In this document: positions 58,901 through 64,000 of the stretch, piece after piece
Numbering within the stretch: position 1 is the stretch's first letter
How the letters are laid out: every line of letters begins with the position of its first letter
NCBI GenBank assembly: GCA_016802295.1
Contig: JAESIW010000020.1
Coordinates: forward strand, 1,361,502 to 1,425,501
DNA from: Brachionus rotundiformis
Taxonomy: Eukaryota; Rotifera; Eurotatoria; Ploima; Brachionidae
DNA length: 64,000 nt
Reading direction: 5' to 3'
Notes under the pieces: generated by a model
Told to the model about the DNA's origin: nothing
Seen by the model: the letters and a program-made list of their open reading frames with translations, nothing else
Database searches by the model: none
Program-made: the position numbers and the translations under genes

Positions 58901-61367
58901 CGGTCGTATTGGAGGAATTAGCAAGTACGTACAGAAAATAGAATCCATGACACCAAATTTGTCTCCTAATCTTAATAAAAAAGTGGTCAGTTTTCCATAT
59001 TTAAAAGAATATACCATTTTAGTTGACATTATATGTCTTACATGCAAAGAGTCTGTAAATCGACTAAGGTACAAAGAACAGGGACTTTTGGTAAACTTAA
59101 TCAAGCTTCAGCATACATTGAAGCAAAACAAGGATGAAATTAATAAATTTTATAAAAATGACCAGTCAACAGAGAATATGTCATTCATTGATTCGACTCT
59201 ATACAACAAAATATTGGTTGCTTTGTGTTGTTTTGCCCATGATCAGGATTCAATGAACATTCTGTTGAATAACTCGTTGGTTGATTGTCTTCTAGGCTAT
59301 ATAAACGAGGGTTTGGAACTAAAGAAGAAAAATGAGGAAGAAAAAATGGAAGTTATGGATAGTGATTTTGATGAGAATAAGATTTTAAATTTAAAAAAAT
59401 TACTAAATCTTTCAGATGAAGCTAGAACAAATAACAAAAAACGCAAGACAATAGAATCTACTGAACCTGTCCAAAAGCCAAAGCGGGTCAATAGTGAGCT
59501 ATCAGCTATTTTGTCCTCATCTCCACCTTTTTTGCCAACTTTTCAGCCAACCGAAGTTCCTAATTTTGAAAATCACGCTACTAGTCCCACGGAAAGCTGT
59601 CTCAGTCTGAGTCCAAACATTTACATTTCTTCCTCTCCACCACACATTCAATCCCGATGCAGCTCAGCACAAATATTCCAAGGACTTTCACCAAACTTCT
59701 ACTCAAATTTATCACCTACCACTTCTAGTGATCTACCAAGCTCTCCGAGCTATTTTAATTTCAATGCAGACCAGGAAATTGAGAATGAACAGCAAATAAA
59801 ATTTTCTCCATCAATAAACGATGAAGCAAGTTGTTCATCAGTTTGTACCAGTGAAAACGAGGAAATAATGGAAGAGCAAATAGAACTCAAAAAAGAAGAA
59901 GCCACCAAAGACACTAATGAAAATATCAGCCAGAATATTGAATCACTAAATCATACGGAAGCTTGTGTCTTCTATGTTTTGTCACAATTGTCTCATGGTG
60001 ACAAACCATCTGTGTATTTGTTCCAAAATTTTGACTCAATAGTCACGGCTTTGTTGAAATATTTAAAAAAAGCCGATGTCCGCAATCCAAGAGCCCTGCG
60101 TATTCTCAATAGACTAACAAAGAACCAATACTGCTTTCCTCATTTTGTCATCAATCATTTTCCACTAAAGATCAAAGAAATATTCTATGACGCTTTTGAT
60201 AAGAAACAAATAAGTCTAAAGAGCAAAAAAAGCCTCAAGAGGTCAAAAAGTCTGAGCGGAAGCCTTGGTAGCGAAAAAATTGACACCATTGAAAAAGAAA
60301 TGAACATTTATTTGAATTCAAACAAGGCTTTTTTTGATGCTAGCTCATTTTTTCCCTCATTTCAATCAATTGAATTCATTTTAGTCAATAATTTGAAGTC
60401 CCAGTGCATATCCTCTAGTGACTCTGGCTATTTGTCACTGATCTCTTTGGCAAAACAGAAAAAAACAGAAAAACTTGCGAGCACTTTAGTTGCACCATTC
60501 ATTTTGCGCAACTCCAAAGCTTTAAGTTACATAATGATTCAACTGAACAATTTGGACCTCGTTTTTGAGCCCATATTTGACCAAAAATTTGATCAACAAT
60601 CAAAATTTACGTCTATTCTATGCATACATCGTATCTTATCTTTCATTAATTACAAGCGAGACTTGAAGCAAATTAAAGACTTGTATGACCAAGCGCGTTT
60701 CAAGATAAACGATCAACTTAAGAATTGGAACAGTTTAGATTCAAAATGGATAACATTTAAGTTCGAGGAAAATAAAAATATAAGAGCCAACAGGAATACT
60801 TTGCTTAATAAATCTGAATACTTTAATCTTTTGCTAAATGGTCCATTCCAAAATTCGGACTGCATTGAACTTAAAGATGTGTCACCAGAATCGTTTGAAA
60901 TTCTGATGGAAATTTTCAACTCTCGGTCTTTGAATGATTTGGAGAGTTTGGAAGAGCGACGCGTTAATTTTGAGCAGTGCTTGGACATGATCATGACCTG
61001 TGACCGGTTTATGCTTAGTGACTTGAAAGACTTGTTCATGACTGCCATGATTTTGAAATTTTTATCACATGGAAACGCAAGTAACTGCTTTAAGCTAGCT
61101 TGGTATGTAAACAGTGACTTTTTGGCAAATGCAACAATGGATTTTATTTTGTCTGAATATTCATCTGATTGTTTGAATGATGAGGAAAGTTTGGGATTTA
61201 AGAAATTTTTGGATTTATTTGACAATATTTTGAGAAGTTTAAAAGAAAATATGGATGAAAAAAATCAACTGAATTCGAGTGGATCTCAGACTGTCACCGA
61301 TTTTTTCAAAAAAACGCTAAAATACGCTCTTAGTGAAATAATTAAAAATAATTCTTGGAAATTTTGA
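55913..61367 (+). CDS. ARMC5: Armadillo repeat-containing protein 5 (ARM repeats + BTB)
   Basis: In mammals ARMC5 is a CUL3 substrate adaptor that targets RNA polymerase II (RPB1) and acts as an adrenal tumour suppressor. Exons: 55913-56726, 56882-57002, then 58454 (or 58472)-61367. The donor phases (1, then 2) match the acceptors. The product is about 1,280 aa, longer than human (about 935) owing to Asn/Ser-rich inserts. ARM-region hallmarks include LVDIICLTCKESVNRLRYKEQGLL and, after a low-complexity spacer (about 860-1020 in the gene order), the RNPRALRILNRLTKN block. Both match the human order 'VCLLCREAINRARLRDAGG' and 'PRALRILARLTCNP'. The C-terminal BTB domain has the core FKFEENKNIRANRNTLLNKS, then YFNLLLNGPF and ELKDVSPESFEILMEIF. 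Intron 2 (about 1.45 kb) contains an antisense LINE fragment. Confidence 0.87.
57530..58320 (-). mobile_element. LINE reverse-transcriptase C-terminal remnant within ARMC5 intron 2
   Basis: The minus-strand frame 58215-57997 reads VERDLGIYIQSDLKWATKSK, then AKANRMLGLIQKAF, then NCSMVRPHLKFAVCVW. This is a clear LINE ORF2 C-terminus, antisense to the host gene. Further decayed blocks follow, and the copy ends near 57540 with an ACTACTACTAATG-type tail. It is the best-preserved LINE piece in the window, with about 70 codons free of stops. Confidence 0.82.
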
Positions 61368-63308
61368 CTTGTTTTATATTTGAATTAATTTAGATTAACT
61401 TAACTCGTTTTTTTCTTATTTATTTATTTATTTAATCAATTAAAAATGATAATATAAGCTTTGATAAATTGTCTTTGGCTATATTTATAAAAATGCCCGT
61501 ATATAAAGATACCTATGATTAGTATTTAAAATTAAATAAAAATCAAAAAATGTTAATGATTCGTTTGATTCATGAATGTTAGCTAATCAAATTTTTTTAT
61601 TAAAATTTTAAATATTATCTGTCCAAAACTTATTATTTGGCAAATTGAAAACAAGAATTAAATTAAAAAATTCAATTTCAAAACTTTTAATAATGTTGAT
61701 AAATAACTGTCAACATTATTATGATAAATTAAAATATGATAAATCATTTATTAAAATGTTACTAATGTTGTGGTCAAAGAATGTTTTTATAATTTTTATA
61801 TTTTAGTGTAGTCTAAAATTTTTTGAAATTAATAATTTTTAAAAAAGTTGTTTTTTTCAAAAATTTAGCTTCTTTATTTTAGAAATAAATATTTAAAATG
61901 ACAAGATAATATTAAAATGGCTAATCATGTAAAGAAATACTTAATAGAAGTTAGAAAAAAATGAGTCGTTAATTAATTATTTTTAATTATACTAAATTAA
62001 TAGGGAATTAAAAAATGTATCTATCATAACTGTACCAAAAAAATAATAAAAATAAGAAGTCATTATTTTTATTTTTATCTAGATTAGAAGATTTGTTATT
62101 AATTTATAGCATTTTGAAATAAAGGAAATTTGATTTTGCTTTTAAAAAGTTTTGTCAAAACATTTTTAATTTCTTAAATATTCTTTTATCCAAACTTGAA
62201 ACAATTGAAAAATTACTATATTCATTATTTTAATTCTAATTTTTCAAAAATATCAAAGCTTTTCAAAAATTTTTCTATTAAACAATTTAATAAATTTAAA
62301 TCACTGACTAGAAAGGTAAATATATTTAATTTTTAATTTAATAGATTAATAAAAAATATCTCTATAGGCTATTTGATCATTTTGTTCAGATTTTAAGTCT
62401 TACATTTATTAAAAGATAGTAATTAAATTTTGGTTCTCAATACTAAGAAAGTATCTGTAAATTGAAAATATTTTAATTAAATAATTTGAAAAAAAACTTT
62501 TATATAAAAAAACATTTAATCTCGAATTAATTGAAAAATATTTGCAAAAATTTTTTGTCATTAGAATGAGTAATAATTGACTTACAAACAACTCTGATTA
62601 TTATAAATTTATCAATTTCTTATATTTGAAAATATTTAATATTTAATTCCAGGATGACAACCTTCTGAGGATTTCATGGCCAATTTGTAGTGTATGGTCA
62701 AACTGCCATCAAAAACTCCCTATTCATCAATAAATATATGATCTTAAACATTTTTTTCTTCGAAATGCTTAATTTAGACTTGCATGACGGTATCAAAAAT
62801 TAAGTTAGACTTTTATCAATTATCCTTATTTATTATCAATTTAATTAGAAATAGATTTGATTCAAATCAAATATCAAATATAAATTTTCTTAATTGTATT
62901 AAAATATTAAATCAATGTGCCATCTAATTTTAGAAATTAATCTTTAATTTATTTAAAATCAAAAAATACATTCTTATAAATCCTCTAAATCCTAAAAAAA
63001 GTATAAATATTTTAGATTTAAAAATTGAACTTCTTAAAGTTGCTTATTTCTCATGTTTCTAATTTTTTTCAATTTTATGAATTTTTTTTTTGGTTTTGTA
63101 AATAAAAACAAGTTAAATTAAATTGTTGGATTAAATTTTATTAGAAATTATTTATTTTTATTAAGCAATATTAAAAATTAATTTAAATATTTAATTTATA
63201 TCATTTAAAATTGGATTTTTAATAAATAATAAATAAATAATATTGGACTATAAGTGATTGAATCATTTATCTTTAAAATTAATTAACTTTATTTGAGTTA
63301 ATTTTTAG
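61368..63308. other. Long intergenic spacer
   Basis: Almost 2 kb of A/T-rich DNA. The block at 62650-62730 is somewhat less biased, but it has no sustained frame. A T-rich AG (63307-63308) directly abuts the next ATG. Confidence 0.4.
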
Positions 63309-63817
63309 ATGAATCCAGAAGATATCAGAAACTATGCCAATTATAATATAGAAGCAAATCGCGTTTTAATTGAATCGGCAGAGGACTTGGCAAACATAAA
63401 CCAAGTTGCTCAGGCAAATCGAAATATGACTGAATTTCTCCAACGACAGCTCGAAATTCTCAATCGATTGGATCAGGTCTTCAGTCGTTTTGACCAATTT
63501 GAAATAAGACTGAATAAAATGAGCGTTGTATCAGAAAAAGCGGTAAATGCAAATTGTGTCAAATCCAATTTTATCATTCAATTGATAATAGTGGGAATTT
63601 TTTTTAATTTTAACTTTATTAATTTTGATCTCATGACATTTAGAAACATGATGAGCCTCTACCTCATGAAGTGCCCACTTATGGCGATTTCATGGGCTTA
63701 AATAATAATCAAATTATAGATTTTTTGAACTACTATGAAAAGCCGGTGAGACGTTCAGTGCAAGCAAATAGACGTACTTTGGGACAGCATCTTGGAATAC
63801 CTTATTTTATTGCTTAA
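63309..63817 (+). CDS. Small coiled-coil protein, unrecognised
   Basis: Two exons, 63309-63542 and 63644-63817 (101-nt intron, phase 0), give 135 aa. Residues 10-75 form an acidic, Asn-rich amphipathic helix with heptad-like spacing (NIEANRVLIESAEDLANI, then LQRQLEILNRLDQVFSRFDQ), likely a coiled coil. The second exon is Pro/His-containing (DEPLPHEVPTYGDFMG) and ends in a basic segment (EKPVRRSVQANRRTLGQHLG). There is no signal peptide, membrane helix or known domain that I can name. The second-exon frame is supported by lower A/T content. The 5' end could be incomplete, because an acceptor-like AG precedes the ATG. Confidence 0.6.
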
Positions 63818-64000
63818 TTTTTTTTTTCAGATTTTATTTAAACTGACTAAATTCTGAGTAAAAATATGATATCATAGCTTGTAAATATAAATTTTTCTAA
63901 ATTAATTCTAATTAATAAATTCAATTTTTTTACTTTACACTATTTATTTGACAAATTATTGAATGAAATGGCATTCTATTTATACCTTTTTGGTCTTAAT

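Noticed and set aside
62641..62760. Less A/T-biased block after 'TTCCAGG' considered as an exon
   Set aside because: Stops occur in all plus frames within a few codons and there is no partner exon.
1..64000. Prokaryote-style defence or biosynthetic cluster
   Set aside because: All recognisable genes are intron-bearing animal housekeeping or cell-biology genes on both strands. There are no operons, ribosome-binding sites or defence genes.

Overview
This is a eukaryotic, animal nuclear window. It is extremely AT-rich, and almost every gene is split by very short GT-AG introns (mostly 43-62 nt; one apparent 38-nt intron). Intergenic DNA is low-complexity A/T sequence. The genes are metazoan: mitochondrial transhydrogenase, NOP56, SUCO, a CYP4 P450, ADF/cofilin, RNF103, an alpha-arrestin, PRPF4, GAPVD1, a PDZ/ZM protein, ARMC5 and ARMH3. 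The base composition, tiny introns and a RING-NHL gene suggest a monogonont rotifer such as Brachionus. That assignment is inference; only 'small AT-rich invertebrate genome' is directly supported.

Layout, left to right. 1-2518 (+): C-terminal part of ARMH3. 3593-7024 (+): complete NNT in 5 exons. 7985-8900 (-): LINE remnant. 9625-11218 (+): NOP56. 11740-12790 (+): LINE remnant. 13610-16072 (-): SUN-domain protein of the SUCO/Slp1 family, divergent from a CYP4 P450 at 17201-18942 (+). 21075-21580 (+): ADF/cofilin with an ATG-only first exon. 22150-22690 (-): two LINE tails. 22904-24415 (+): unrecognised protein with a BEN-like C-terminus. 24994-25185 (-): small ORF. 25751-28013 (-) and 28358-31494 (+): head-to-head pair of RING proteins (RING-NHL and RNF103). 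32190-33389 (-): arrestin-domain protein. 34103-35869 (-): PRPF4. 36138-42551 (-): GAPVD1. 43385-43619: short mariner-like MITE with perfect 29-bp inverted repeats and TA target duplication. 43729-44266 (-): decayed ORF. 44810-45235: degenerate foldback element. 45370-45890 (+): LINE remnant. 47472-48652 (+): PDZ/ZM protein. 48853-49582 and 49910-51122 (+): two neighbouring secretory or membrane-type genes, a Kunitz-like protein that lost one canonical disulfide and a Thr/Cys-rich protein. 51485-53647 (+): Q/N-rich probable nuclear regulator. 54305-54990 (-): LINE remnant. 55913-61367 (+): ARMC5, with another LINE inside an intron. 63309-63817 (+): small coiled-coil protein.

The genes are independent housekeeping or cell-biology genes, not an operon or a defence island. 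I found no CRISPR array, prokaryotic system or intact tRNA. The most interesting material is the MITE, a family of dead LINEs that appear to share an (ATT)n 3' tail, the disulfide-depleted Kunitz protein with its Cys-rich neighbour, and several genes without a recognised family. Exon coordinates were derived by hand from reading frame, splice dinucleotides and family conservation. Family comparisons are from memory, not from a search.
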